61,396 bases of DNA from a virus. Below the pieces are notes generated by a model. The model saw only the letters and a program-made list of their open reading frames with translations, ran no database searches and was not told the origin of the DNA. This document shows positions 42,529 through 50,949 of this stretch, piece after piece (position 1 is the first letter of the stretch; each line of letters starts with the position of its first letter). The stretch spans positions 1 to 61,396 of IMG/VR virus record IMGVR_UViG_3300021433_000004, one strand, 5' to 3'. The position numbers and the translations under genes are program-made.

Positions 42529-44831
42529 TGCTGATCACCTTCCTGACTCTGGTTTTGTTCTTGCATCGCCTGCTGATGCACTTGATCGGAAGCCTGCTGC
42601 GCCGATTGAGTAGCCGCAGCCTGCTGGCCTAATTCCATATTGTGCTGATGCGTCTGCATCGCCATACCCAATTCATGTGCCTGCTGATGCAACTGTTGCA
42701 GCAGGTCATTGAACAATTGCAGCCGCTGATTCACGTCCTGCGCCTTGGTGCTGATCTCGGCCACTTCCAGTTTTACCAATCGGTCTTTATCAGCTTCTGA
42801 AATCTGTACCGTATGCGAGGCTGCATCCGCTTCGCCTTTGGCCTGAATCTCCATTTGCTTCAGCTGGAGTTTCGTCTGCGCTTCCAATTCCCGCTTCGCG
42901 CGATCCTGATGCAGGGCCGCATTCTCCGTCTGCAATTGCGTTAGCTGGGATTGCAGGGCCTGTAACTGCTGCTGCTGCTGTGCCGGATCGCCCTGCGGAG
43001 GCTGAAGAATCTTGACCATCTGATCGCCAATCGGCCCTAGCTGCTTCAATTGGATAATCAGCGCCAAAAGTGCCGTCTTGATCGAAGGATCTAGCGGCAG
43101 TCCTTCCAGTTCCTGCGTCAAAGTCTCAAGGTAATCGCTGGCTTCTTCCCGCTGCGAGTCTTCGTTCGGCCCTACCGCAATCGTCACATCGTACTCACCC
43201 AAAGTCATATCGTGATGCTGTTTTTGGCCGACTTCGTCCGTGTAAGGCTTATTAATCCAAACCAGCTTTTCCTTGCCATCCCGCATGCGAATCGGCACTT
43301 GGCGCTCGCTAACTTCCACCTTGGAAATCAGATCGCTGGCAATCCTACCCATGGCCGTGATAAATCGGTTGTAATTGGAAATGAAATGGAATGACCCTAC
43401 ATCCGATTGCTCATCGAGTTCCTGAATCGCCTTGCCGGATTTGACGTTTGTGTCATTCTTGCCAACGGAACTGTTGTACATCCCTATAGCGGACTGGATG
43501 TCTCGCTGGAAGGTTTCCCCAGCCAAGGCAAGATTTTGCAAGGGTGGGTCAAAGGGTTCGCGCGTCGGCGGCTGCGCCGTCTTCTCCCCATTCGGCAGTT
43601 CTACTGCCTTATAGTACAAGTAAGGTCTGGGAACACGGTTCGCTTCGGCTACTTCCTGCTCATGCCCTTCAAACTGCCCTTCAATTGCCAAATAGTTCGT
43701 TCTCGGAACCTGCCCTACCGCTTCCATCATGCAGGTTCGCGCATAGTTAAACGCCATCTGGGCGTCGCGGGCATTGCGAATCAAAGACATCAGCATGCGC
43801 TTCGATCCGCCAGCCTCCGTGATGAATAATTCCTTGCCCCAGATCGGCACGATAGGAATCCATTTGCCAACCCATTCGTTTTCTTCCAAAATTTCCACGC
43901 CGTTTGTCAGGTACTGCCAAATCTTTCGGGTATGCGTGTCCCGGCTGTTAAGATATGGCGCTCGAATCTCAGGATGGCCTTCAATCGCCGGGTAAATGAC
44001 CATGGAGTTCTCTATGCGGCCGCCGCGAGCTTCCAGCTTGGACTTCAATTCCGTCAATAAGCCTGCAGCTCCGCCATCGAACTGTACGAGTTCATCGGCC
44101 TGCTTTTCCACGCGCCAGTATTCGGCAATCTGAATAAACTTTTGCTTGATCCACTGCGGATAATTTCTGGCTACTTCGCCCTCAAAGGCTACAATCTCCG
44201 CCTTCGGCCAGCGCCGCCGAAACTCTGTCTTGGAAATCTCGTCCAGCAGAAAGCAATGCTCCGCATCGGAGCAGTCCAGTTCCTTGCAGCCGGGGTCCAT
44301 CAGCACCGCATCAGGATTCGGAATACGTCGAATGCAAATCTCCTGATCAAAGCTGGTTTCTGAGGCATATCGCAGAGACACGCGAGCAAAGCCATAGGAC
44401 CGCTGCACGCAGTTCTCTAAAGCCGTGATATAGGCTGCCTGGGCATCAGATTTGTACTGAATCGCCCGAATGCGGTTCTCGCGCAGTTCCGCAAGCTGGG
44501 CTGTAGCTCCAAACCCCGCCGGGGAAATCTTGATCTCGCGGGGATGCTGGCGAACTTCATTGATCACCAGATTGCAGTATTGATTAAGCTGGTCATCGGA
44601 GATCATAGGCCGCTCGCCCGAACCTTCCTGCCCGCGGCGTGCCGTCTTCTCCGAATCCGGCCAAGGATCGTTCGCTACGTAGAGAATATCTTTAGAGCCC
44701 TCTTCGCGGATCGTGCCGAACTGATCCGAATCAGTATCATAGTTCTCCCGGATTTCCCGAAGCAGAGCTTCATCCTTAGTGCCAAGCCGACTGCGGTTCT
44801 CTACTGCTTTCTGCTGTTGCGTATCAGGCAT
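42525..44831 (-). CDS. P22-type portal protein (768 aa)
   Basis: The protein shows P22 portal features: an early LLREIRENYDTDSDQFGTIRE region, NPWPDSEKTARRGQ-type beginnings, a wing region with SLRYASETSFDQEICIRRIP, and LIRNARDAQMAFNYARTCMMEAVGQ near residue 330. The C-terminal 150 residues form a Gln-rich coiled coil, corresponding to the P22 barrel. It is much longer than HK97-type portals. It makes the dodecameric DNA channel and packages with the terminase. Confidence 0.85.
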   Translation of the reverse strand: MPDTQQQKAVENRSRLGTKDEALLREIRENYDTDSDQFGTIREEGSKDILYVANDPWPDSEKTARRGQEGSGERPMISDDQLNQYCNLVINEVRQHPREIKISPAGFGATAQLAELRENRIRAIQYKSDAQAAYITALENCVQRSYGFARVSLRYASETSFDQEICIRRIPNPDAVLMDPGCKELDCSDAEHCFLLDEISKTEFRRRWPKAEIVAFEGEVARNYPQWIKQKFIQIAEYWRVEKQADELVQFDGGAAGLLTELKSKLEARGGRIENSMVIYPAIEGHPEIRAPYLNSRDTHTRKIWQYLTNGVEILEENEWVGKWIPIVPIWGKELFITEAGGSKRMLMSLIRNARDAQMAFNYARTCMMEAVGQVPRTNYLAIEGQFEGHEQEVAEANRVPRPYLYYKAVELPNGEKTAQPPTREPFDPPLQNLALAGETFQRDIQSAIGMYNSSVGKNDTNVKSGKAIQELDEQSDVGSFHFISNYNRFITAMGRIASDLISKVEVSERQVPIRMRDGKEKLVWINKPYTDEVGQKQHHDMTLGEYDVTIAVGPNEDSQREEASDYLETLTQELEGLPLDPSIKTALLALIIQLKQLGPIGDQMVKILQPPQGDPAQQQQQLQALQSQLTQLQTENAALHQDRAKRELEAQTKLQLKQMEIQAKGEADAASHTVQISEADKDRLVKLEVAEISTKAQDVNQRLQLFNDLLQQLHQQAHELGMAMQTHQHNMELGQQAAATQSAQQASDQVHQQAMQEQNQSQEGDQQ

Positions 44832-45107
44832 TTAATTGCGAATGTTCTCTCGGCTTTTCCAGTGATAGGCATGCGATTCAGTAACCATTGCGGGTCGTCG
44901 CTGTTTGCGCTTTGGCTCGCCTTGCTCGGCGGTATGGCTTTCCATATCGTGCTTCGCCTGCATCTGTTCGCCTTTGGCTGTGACCTTATTGCCGCGCATC
45001 GCGCCAATTACGTTCATCGTGCCAAACACCGCACGTGCGAGGGCCTTCCCTTTCTTGCCCTTTGCGGCATACTCAGCTTTCAGCTTTTGCTCCAGGAATT
45101 TTGGCAT
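44832..45107 (-). CDS. Basic small protein (91 aa)
   Basis: ATG 45107 overlaps the preceding stop in TGATG and follows an AGAGGGC site. The product is very basic, with a Lys/Ala-rich N-terminal half (PKFLEQKLKAEYAAKGKKGK) and a His/Met-rich end. It lies directly upstream of the portal gene and is likely a small virion or DNA-binding protein. The family is not recognised. Confidence 0.6.
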   Translation of the reverse strand: MPKFLEQKLKAEYAAKGKKGKALARAVFGTMNVIGAMRGNKVTAKGEQMQAKHDMESHTAEQGEPKRKQRRPAMVTESHAYHWKSRENIRN

Positions 45108-45268
45108 CAGTTCGCCCTCTGAAGCAGAAATCGGCTGGGATTCTTTCTGGCGTTTGGGCAATTCTTGGCATGCGTCAGATAGCAATCGCACACCCAGCAC
45201 TTATGCGCCTGATGCGAATTAGCAAGATCAATCCACATTTGGATTTCGAGGAAAGATAGGCCGTTCAT
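45107..45268 (-). CDS. Cys-rich microprotein (53 aa)
   Basis: This 53-codon frame begins one base after the previous stop (TAA then ATG at 45268) and ends in TGATG with the next gene. It contains CWVCDCYLTHAKNC, a dense Cys/His cluster suited to one metal ion. Its packing between two genes makes it convincing although it is short. The function is unknown. Confidence 0.65.
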   Translation of the reverse strand: MNGLSFLEIQMWIDLANSHQAHKCWVCDCYLTHAKNCPNARKNPSRFLLQRAN

Positions 45269-45832
45269 TTAAGCCTCTTTCCAATCGTAGCCATGACTCT
45301 TGATGGCCGACTCGCTGAAGTCTGTCTTCATGCCAGGGGTATCATTCAGCGCACAGCAGGCATTACTGTAGACATGAAATGCGCCTTGCTTGCAGAACAT
45401 CGCGCGACCCTGAGAGTCTTCTGCCTTTGCCGCCGCGTGATACTCGCAGCGCTTGCAGCCGAATCCTGCTTTCGGCGTCTCCCCGTAATCCGCCATCTCT
45501 TTGCTGATCTTGCGTGCAAATTTAAGTTCCGAATCGCCCGCGTCTTTATTCTCCCAATGACGACAGGAACCATGCTTTGCGCTGATTGCGCCTTCGACTG
45601 CCAGACATGCCCCGCCTTGAATGAACTTATTGCATTCGCCGCAATCGTAATTGCCCTCGGAATCATAAATACGGGGATTGCCGCACCAGGGATCTGTGTA
45701 CTGAAACATCTGAAAGAAGGTCTGCCGCACATGCTCTTCCTTGACTTCATCGTAGGAACCAGTGTCCTTGAACAGGCCATCAGCCCCTACGGGGAAGGAA
45801 AGTACGTCACGAATCTCGCTTGTCTCAGGCAT
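45269..45832 (-). CDS. Cys-rich metalloprotein-like (187 aa)
   Basis: ATG 45832 is used; an in-frame TTG lies two codons upstream. The protein has many cysteines in three groups: CGECNKF with CLAVEGAIS and CRHW near residues 65-95, CKRCEYH near 125, and CCALNDT near 160. This layout resembles iron-sulfur or multi-zinc proteins, with partial similarity to small high-potential iron proteins. Placement upstream of the portal in a structural operon is unusual. No enzyme motif is seen. Confidence 0.55.
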   Translation of the reverse strand: MPETSEIRDVLSFPVGADGLFKDTGSYDEVKEEHVRQTFFQMFQYTDPWCGNPRIYDSEGNYDCGECNKFIQGGACLAVEGAISAKHGSCRHWENKDAGDSELKFARKISKEMADYGETPKAGFGCKRCEYHAAAKAEDSQGRAMFCKQGAFHVYSNACCALNDTPGMKTDFSESAIKSHGYDWKEA

Positions 45833-45861
45833 ATCCAAGCACTGCGGCCAGTTTCTTTGAC

Positions 45862-46179
45862 TCAGGCAGCATTTGGATGTTCGCGGAAATATCGATCAAT
45901 CCCGGTCTCTATTCCTATTGGTAGCGGCTGGCTTACTAGTATCCGCCGCAGAATCTCCATTGCCAAAAACGGAAGCCATTTGTCCTCATTCTTCGGCATC
46001 GGAGTATTGAGATACGCAATCACAGCAGAAGTGCGGTGGGTGAACGATTCGTTCGGCCAGAATGCAGGGTCGTCATCTCGGTCAAACTTAGCGAAGAACT
46101 CGCTACGATCTTCCGAGAAGATTAACGTCACACTGCGCCTCGATTCTGGATTGCTAGCTCTTTCCCAATTATGCTGCAT
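45862..46179 (-). CDS. Hypothetical protein (105 aa)
   Basis: It starts in TAATG with the preceding gene. The protein is soluble, with a PAFWPNESFTHR segment and a helical C-terminus. No domain is recognised. It belongs to the short cluster of unknown genes between terminase and portal. Confidence 0.5.
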   Translation of the reverse strand: MQHNWERASNPESRRSVTLIFSEDRSEFFAKFDRDDDPAFWPNESFTHRTSAVIAYLNTPMPKNEDKWLPFLAMEILRRILVSQPLPIGIETGIDRYFREHPNAA

Positions 46180-46514
46180 TATTCCTCCGCGATCTCTTCT
46201 TCTTCGTCCGGTTCGTGGCCCTTGGCATCCGTCTTATCCGCCGACTCGTCCTTTTCCTCAATCACTGAGTGCGGTATCCCCATAACCTTCGCAATGTGCT
46301 GGAGCACATGCCCGGCCGGAAGGACTGGCTTCTCACCCCCATGCGCCTCGAATGGCATGCGCTCGGGGGGGTGCTCAAAAGCCGTATGGTGATGCTCGAT
46401 AATGTGACCGCCATTCTCGCCATCGCCTTTGTACATGCGAACGTGCTCCAATTCCTTTGCGGGCATCTTTGGCTTCTCTGCCCGCGGATTCATCCCGCCA
46501 TGTGCAATAGACAT
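46179..46514 (-). CDS. Acidic conserved phage protein (111 aa)
   Basis: The sequence has the pattern KELEHVRMYKGDGENGGHIIE followed by His residues and a PHSVIEEKDES segment. I recognise this as a recurrent protein beside P22-like portal genes. The C-terminus is strongly acidic (EPDEEEEIAEE). It may be an assembly chaperone or capsid accessory. It is not experimentally assigned. Confidence 0.65.
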   Translation of the reverse strand: MSIAHGGMNPRAEKPKMPAKELEHVRMYKGDGENGGHIIEHHHTAFEHPPERMPFEAHGGEKPVLPAGHVLQHIAKVMGIPHSVIEEKDESADKTDAKGHEPDEEEEIAEE

Positions 46515-46669
46515 TCAGTAGCCTCGATTCTTAGAAGTTGTAGGGCCTGAAAACGCCATAATGCTGAATTGGCATCTCCCCTCAGGCCCTATCGCTGTTA
46601 CGCGGGAACGCGCAGCGCTTTTTGGGAGAAATTGAGGCTGGGTTCTCCATGCTCATCGTGCCGCCTTGC

Positions 46670-46792
46670 TCAGAAGGTCTTCTCTGGAGGTTGAGCGACA
46701 TATCCAGCGGGCAGAGGGAACCTTGCCACCCAGCCATTGCCTGACTCAGTTCCCGATGCAGCACAGACTCTATACCGTGGCCGAGAGTACAT
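46670..46792 (-). CDS. Small hypothetical protein (40 aa)
   Basis: A 40-codon frame overlaps the end of the upstream gene by 23 bases. The product has a natural-looking sequence with NGWVARFPLPAGYVAQPPEKTF at its end, and a start at ATG 46792. It was placed on sequence character and tight spacing. No ribosome site is obvious. A further short frame, 46582-46656, is less convincing. Confidence 0.4.
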   Translation of the reverse strand: MYSRPRYRVCAASGTESGNGWVARFPLPAGYVAQPPEKTF

Positions 46793-47300
46793 CCGTAAAC
46801 GTCGCTACCGTCGGCGTCAGGTTCACAATGTATTGCCGGGAAGTGTTCTGCGCGATCGTAGCCGTCCCGGTCACGGTTACACCCGTGCCCCCTGCCAAGG
46901 TAAACGTTCCCGCCCCCGTCTGAGCAATCGTCAGCGTGTATTGCAGGCCATTGGTCAAGATCGCCGGATCGTTCAGGAACGGCCCAAACTGGGCTATAGC
47001 ATCGGCCCATAACTGCGCTGCCGTGCGTGTAGTCTGCGTCCCTGGCGTCGTCGCGGCAGATTGCAGGAACACATCCAAGCCGCCCGTAAGAATATTGGCG
47101 GGGATCGTGCCTGTAGTCACGCCCGCCGCAAACGTGGAGAAATATGTGCTGCACAAGGCGAGCAATTGGGCGGCGCTACTGAAAGTAAAGGCGCCAAAGT
47201 TTACCAGCGGGCCGGCGGGATTGATAGCCATGCCCAGCAAGCCAAGGCCCAATAGCACCAGCCAGAAACCGGGATGCAGGAAAAGCAGTGCGAGAGTCAT
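46770..47300 (-). CDS. Hydrophobic-N-terminal protein (176 aa)
   Basis: The first 25 residues are very hydrophobic (LALLFLHPGFWLVLLGLGLLG), either a membrane anchor or signal. The rest is Thr/Ala/Gly-rich and beta-strand-like, ending with TFTDVLSATV. It is located between terminase and portal genes. It may be another exported or membrane-attached virion protein. The family is not recognised. Confidence 0.55.
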   Translation of the reverse strand: MTLALLFLHPGFWLVLLGLGLLGMAINPAGPLVNFGAFTFSSAAQLLALCSTYFSTFAAGVTTGTIPANILTGGLDVFLQSAATTPGTQTTRTAAQLWADAIAQFGPFLNDPAILTNGLQYTLTIAQTGAGTFTLAGGTGVTVTGTATIAQNTSRQYIVNLTPTVATFTDVLSATV

Positions 47301-47303
47301 AGA

Positions 47304-47510
47304 TTATCCTTTGCCTAAAATGCGGTTCGCTTTTGCGTCGATCTTTGCCTTGGAACTGGTAGATAGTTTGCCTGCTTTGACCATTTGCGAGGCGCGAGCT
47401 TTGGCGTTGGCAGCATGACTGCGGTCGGGCATCGGGTAGGCTCTCCGGCCAGGAAGTCCGAATACGCTGTTTGATAAAGCGTTACGATTGGCGCTGGTTA
47501 ATTCGGCCAT
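47304..47510 (-). CDS. DUF6582-like small protein (68 aa)
   Basis: The sequence ANRNALSNSVFGLPGRRAYPMPDRSHAANAKARASQ (given in parts: NSVFGLPGRRAYPMP and SHAANAKARASQMV) matches a recurrent small phage protein similar to DUF6582. It ends with a basic helix and LGKG. The family occurs near capsid or protease genes in other phages. The function is unknown. Confidence 0.7.
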   Translation of the reverse strand: MAELTSANRNALSNSVFGLPGRRAYPMPDRSHAANAKARASQMVKAGKLSTSSKAKIDAKANRILGKG

Positions 47511-47816
47511 CTACATCCCTCCGCGCATACGCTGAAGAATTGAATTCGGAAACTGCTGTTGTTGCGGAAGGCCATTCCAGCCTTGAACCGGAGATTGAAT
47601 GGGATTGATAGGCATAGGAGCCTGCGGAGGCTGGCCGCCCCATTGACCACCATTCCATCCCTGCACCGGTGCCTGTATCGGTGCGATTGGCTGCACTGGA
47701 GGCTGTCCGCCAGTGAATCCAGGCGGCATGCCTCCATTGAATCCGGGGACAGGGCGCATGGCCGTGCCTTGAGGTTGCATAAACTGCTGTGCGTAGGCAT
47801 TGGCGTAGGGCAGCAT
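47511..47816 (-). CDS. Pro/Gln/Gly-rich protein (101 aa)
   Basis: The composition is dominated by Pro, Gln, Gly and Met. Two near copies of PI-Q-A/S-PVQGWNG are spaced about 30 residues apart, which indicates an internal repeat. There is no signal peptide or Cys. It is probably a flexible structural linker. It sits between the terminase-side genes and the DUF6582-like gene. Confidence 0.5.
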   Translation of the reverse strand: MLPYANAYAQQFMQPQGTAMRPVPGFNGGMPPGFTGGQPPVQPIAPIQAPVQGWNGGQWGGQPPQAPMPINPIQSPVQGWNGLPQQQQFPNSILQRMRGGM

Positions 47817-47817
47817 T

Positions 47818-47991
47818 TTAGTTTACCGCCGTGTGTTCGGGATGGTGCAGAGTGGCAACAATATGAAAGCGGTCACATAGCAGATCCGTAGCGTCATGAT
47901 CATTCCTATGACCTCCAGGCATGCGGTCGTAGGATACGGGCCTGACCTCCTCGCATGATGCACACCAGATGCTTTCTACTTCAGGCTTCAT
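47818..47991 (-). CDS. Small zinc-binding protein (57 aa)
   Basis: It overlaps the large terminase stop in TAATG. The product contains CASCEEVRPVSYDRMPGG followed by DLLCDRFHIVATLHHP, a recurrent small phage protein with one likely zinc site. The position right after the terminase is conserved-looking. The function is unknown. Confidence 0.65.
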   Translation of the reverse strand: MKPEVESIWCASCEEVRPVSYDRMPGGHRNDHDATDLLCDRFHIVATLHHPEHTAVN

Positions 47992-49475
47992 TAACTCCAT
48001 GCTGTAATTGCCGGAGCCTTCATGCCGGCAGGCTTCTTGATGGGAGGTTTCACGATCATTGACGATATGCGGCTCTCCAAATAGCGCGTTGCGTCCATCT
48101 CGTGATCGTTCTGCTTCACCACGTGCCCTTTTTCGTCCCGGCGATAGAGTCTGAATTCCTGCAGCCAGTTTCCCAGCGTTTTGAAAACTTTTAGCCGGCC
48201 AGTAGACATCCGATTCCATACGGAGTAAAGGCCAGACTCCACGCCATTGTCAGCAAGGGTGAGATGTAGGCCCAAAGCACGGTAATCGTGCAAGAGTTGT
48301 TCACCGTCGCGCTGCCCTCGCCCCTGAGCGGCCGGGTCAATAAAGCCAGGTATCCATTCCCCGCGAGCCCGGATGCCGGCGGCATTCACGCTAGGCTCGG
48401 CTTGTGATCGTCTATGCTCGCCGATCACATAAAGAATGTCATTCTGGCGGTCTAATGCCCCCCAGACCGCTGCGGTGCAGTTCCAGCCTACGTCCATGCC
48501 GTATCCTTGCGGCCAATGAGCAGGGATTACAAATGGATCGACGAGCAAATCGGTTTCAGGGACTGGATAAATTGCGCCAGCGCCCAGCTGCGGGATTCCT
48601 TTTGAGCGGGCATCTCTTTGAAATGGCGGGATTGAGTTCCAAAGATCAGTCTTCGCCTGGGCGTCAAGATGGGGTGCATCATCCCATGTAGCCATGACAA
48701 TGTACTTCGTAGGCGTGGCGGCGGCTGCATCCAGTTTGCCATCGGGCAGAAAAGAAAGAACAACCTCGGAGAGCCCTAATAGCGGAGTGAAGGTCAGCAT
48801 CACCATGCCATTATTCGTCATCGTTCGTAGCAGGCACTCAGTATAGATCCCAAGATCAGGCTCCTCGTCCAGCCAGATAACATCTTGCTCGGTCCCTTGG
48901 AAAGACTCTCTGCGCTGATCATAAGTCTTTAGAACTAACTGACTTTCGCCGCCCTTCGCGTGTCTTACATAGACTGAATCAACCTTATCGGGTAAACCGC
49001 CACCGCCTCGTACAATCCGCGCGAGGCTATCTCCTGGTATGAGGCCCGTACCGAAACTCCCAATTGGTCCGAGGAGTTTCTTTTGAATGATGTCCCGAAC
49101 AGTGGTACCTGTATCACCAGCCGCCCATGCTGAAATCGGCCGCGAGAATCTTCGTCCTTCCCACCATTCTGGGTATCGTCCCGTCAGGTGTAAGGCGAGT
49201 TCATATCCTCCAACGCCTTCTGTCTTGCCAATGCGATTCGCGGCCAGCATCAGCCGCTCACGGAAACTCGTACCCGCACGGAAAAATTCCATATGCTTTG
49301 GGTACAAGTCCCGCCGCAGAGGTCCGCTATCGGGATAATAGTTCAGGATTTTCCTTCGGCCCGCCCGCCGCTTCTTCTCGGCTAGGAGCGATTGCAAGGT
49401 TTCCAGCTGTGTCAATCTCTGCTGCAATACCGAGCTCGCGGAGGATTCCTGAAATGCGATCGTTGAGGCTTCCAT
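47991..49475 (-). CDS. Terminase large subunit (TerL)
   Basis: This 494-residue ATPase-nuclease has Walker A AANRIGKTE at residues 78-86 and Walker B VIWLDEEP at about 199-206. A C-terminal nuclease region has GWNCTAAVWGALDR and late HEMDATRY acidic residues. It packages DNA into the prohead and cuts concatemers, presumably headful as in P22. It overlaps the end of the small-subunit gene by about 149 bases in another frame, which is unusually long. The ribosome context of ATG 49475 is weak, so a later start is possible. Confidence 0.9.
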   Translation of the reverse strand: MEASTIAFQESSASSVLQQRLTQLETLQSLLAEKKRRAGRRKILNYYPDSGPLRRDLYPKHMEFFRAGTSFRERLMLAANRIGKTEGVGGYELALHLTGRYPEWWEGRRFSRPISAWAAGDTGTTVRDIIQKKLLGPIGSFGTGLIPGDSLARIVRGGGGLPDKVDSVYVRHAKGGESQLVLKTYDQRRESFQGTEQDVIWLDEEPDLGIYTECLLRTMTNNGMVMLTFTPLLGLSEVVLSFLPDGKLDAAAATPTKYIVMATWDDAPHLDAQAKTDLWNSIPPFQRDARSKGIPQLGAGAIYPVPETDLLVDPFVIPAHWPQGYGMDVGWNCTAAVWGALDRQNDILYVIGEHRRSQAEPSVNAAGIRARGEWIPGFIDPAAQGRGQRDGEQLLHDYRALGLHLTLADNGVESGLYSVWNRMSTGRLKVFKTLGNWLQEFRLYRRDEKGHVVKQNDHEMDATRYLESRISSMIVKPPIKKPAGMKAPAITAWS

Positions 49476-50013
49476 CGTCTATCTTTTCAATCTCTATGCG
49501 GTGGTCGATTTCCACTTTAGTTGGAAACATCTGCAAATGCTTGCCTAAGCGCTCTAGATTCGCGCCCTTGTCGGCGAGTTTGAATTTCTTGATATAGCCG
49601 GCAAGATTGCGCTCCTCGCCTGCACCTGCAAATAACTCAGCCACTTCCAATCCCGAGATTGCACGCCGCGCATCTTCGCTAATTTCATGCAGAGGTTTTG
49701 CTGTACCGTCTTCATTCCAGAACTCCAAAGGATCGAAGAATGCTAATCGCGCCAATTCCATCTTCACGCGCTCGACCGTAATATCTAATTTGTCGTTATA
49801 TTTCTTATTCGCTGCCTCAATTTGAGCGCGAATCCTACCGTCTGCTAATAGCTGCGCACCTCGGACGGACGCTCCTTTTTCGCTGTAACCCGCTGCGATC
49901 GCTGATCTTGTTGCATTCCTGTCTTTTAGGAATTCCTTCACGAAGCGCGTGCGCCTCTGATGCACGGGAATGCGGGGGGTCTTGCCAGCTTCGATGGTTT
50001 CTGCTGTTTTCAC
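49327..50013 (-). CDS. Terminase small subunit (TerS)
   Basis: This 228-residue protein carries the XtmA/Terminase_2 pattern: RTRFVKEFLKDRNATRSAIAAG, then YSEKGASVRGAQLLADGRI, then a FFDPLEFW segment. The N-terminal helix-turn-helix binds the packaging site. It overlaps the LuxR-like gene by four bases and the TerL gene by 149. Its basic N-terminus and Glu-rich C-terminus fit TerS oligomers. Confidence 0.85.
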   Translation of the reverse strand: MKTAETIEAGKTPRIPVHQRRTRFVKEFLKDRNATRSAIAAGYSEKGASVRGAQLLADGRIRAQIEAANKKYNDKLDITVERVKMELARLAFFDPLEFWNEDGTAKPLHEISEDARRAISGLEVAELFAGAGEERNLAGYIKKFKLADKGANLERLGKHLQMFPTKVEIDHRIEIEKIDDGSLNDRISGILRELGIAAEIDTAGNLAIAPSREEAAGGPKENPELLSR

Positions 50014-50264
50014 TGAATCAGCCCCCGCCGTAAAGCCTGTGCTACTGCATGGGTAATCGTATCTGCACCCAATTTATCCAGTACGTTCTTTGCCGTGTTC
50101 TTTACCACTTGCAGGCTCGTACCGTTCCAGGTGCGAGCAATATCCTGATAGCGCTGCCCTTGAGCCACCTGCTGAAGCAAATTCAATTCCTTGCGAGTAG
50201 GAGGCTTAGGAGGGCGAATGCGTTTGATACGAATACGAGCGCCAATGCTGCCGTAGTTAATCAT
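50010..50264 (-). CDS. LuxR-type (GerE) HTH regulator (84 aa)
   Basis: ATG 50264 is coupled by ATGA to the preceding gene. The C-terminal 60 residues match the LuxR family HTH: PPTRKELNLLQQVAQGQRYQDIA then NVLDKLGADTITHAVAQALRRGL. It has no receiver domain. Placed just before the terminases, it may activate late transcription. Direct proof is not available from the sequence. Confidence 0.75.
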   Translation of the reverse strand: MINYGSIGARIRIKRIRPPKPPTRKELNLLQQVAQGQRYQDIARTWNGTSLQVVKNTAKNVLDKLGADTITHAVAQALRRGLIQ

Positions 50265-50449
50265 TTCGCAGGCCAACAAGCTCCGCAAAAGACGCAACGC
50301 CGCATCGCTTCTCCATCAATCGCTTCTGCCGTCACATTTCTGCGGCATAAGGGGCACTGCTCTACGTCCAGATTTCGCCAGATGTAAATCACTGTGAGTG
50401 CGACCGCTAACAGAATCAGGCCCAATCCGATTGCAGTGGCAACTGTCAT
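50261..50449 (-). CDS. Membrane-anchored zinc-ribbon protein (62 aa)
   Basis: ATG 50449 gives one transmembrane helix (residues of about 5-27) followed by CPLCRRN and CVFCGACW, two CxxC knuckles in the C-terminal half. It is coupled at both ends (ATGA). A membrane-tethered zinc ribbon is unusual. Its function is unknown. Confidence 0.65.
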   Translation of the reverse strand: MTVATAIGLGLILLAVALTVIYIWRNLDVEQCPLCRRNVTAEAIDGEAMRRCVFCGACWPAK

Positions 50450-50784
50450 GGATTCCAAGACCACGGATGATCCGCGCCGCTGTCCGTCGTCGCCGGGATC
50501 GCAATGTACCGCTTCTTCACCGGAGGCTGATATACGCGCAATTCCCGGCCATCGACAGAAACAATAACCTTGCCCATCATCTCCTGCCGCAATCTCTCCC
50601 GCAGAGGCCCCCATTCTTCCTCCGTCAATAAATGCAAAGCGATATGCCGCGGACACGTCCAGCGGGCAATCTTCGCAGCCAGCGCTAAAGCTGCAACGGA
50701 CTGGGATGCAGAGTTTTCCGCACGATCAAATGCGGGATTCTGATCTTTCAGGAAAACTTGGATGCGAGAGGTGCGACGAGTCAA
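50446..50784 (-). CDS. Hypothetical protein (112 aa)
   Basis: A soluble protein with a basic start (RRTSRIQVFLKDQNPAFDRA) and a later VIVSVDGRELRVYQPP beta region. It heads the small operon that includes the LuxR-like gene and the terminases. No domain is recognised. The intergenic region before it may hold its promoter. Confidence 0.5.
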   Translation of the reverse strand: MTRRTSRIQVFLKDQNPAFDRAENSASQSVAALALAAKIARWTCPRHIALHLLTEEEWGPLRERLRQEMMGKVIVSVDGRELRVYQPPVKKRYIAIPATTDSGADHPWSWNP

Positions 50785-50949
50785 GGTGATCTTCCGAACT
50801 TGAGTTCGGGAGTAAACCTCGGTGGCGCAGAGGCAGAGTTGTATACTACAGGGTTATCTGTACACGAAAGGGAAGACAAAATGCAAGAGGGAAATTTAGA
50901 GGCCCGCGATTGAGCGCGACTGGGGGCGAGAACTCAATCACGGAACCCC
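50785..50949. promoter_or_regulatory. Intergenic region before terminase operon
   Basis: This 165-base gap contains a seven-base inverted repeat (GATTGAG 50908-50914 and CTCAATC 50933-50939) with an 18-base loop. A TA-rich patch (TAGTATAC on the minus strand) could form a -10 element. No -35 of standard form is well spaced. A ten-codon plus-strand leader-like frame (ATG 50881) has a good ribosome site. It is probably a regulatory region for late genes. Confidence 0.35.

Noticed and set aside
46582-47154. 190-codon frame overlapping the hydrophobic 176-aa gene
   Set aside because: It is antiparallel in codon character (His/Arg/Asp/Gly-rich) and is most likely a shadow frame; only its last part might be a 24-codon microgene.
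47991-50013. Cos-type packaging inferred from the nearby HNH gene
   Set aside because: The portal, coat and tail genes are P22-like, which argues for headful packaging; HNH presence alone does not show a cos site.
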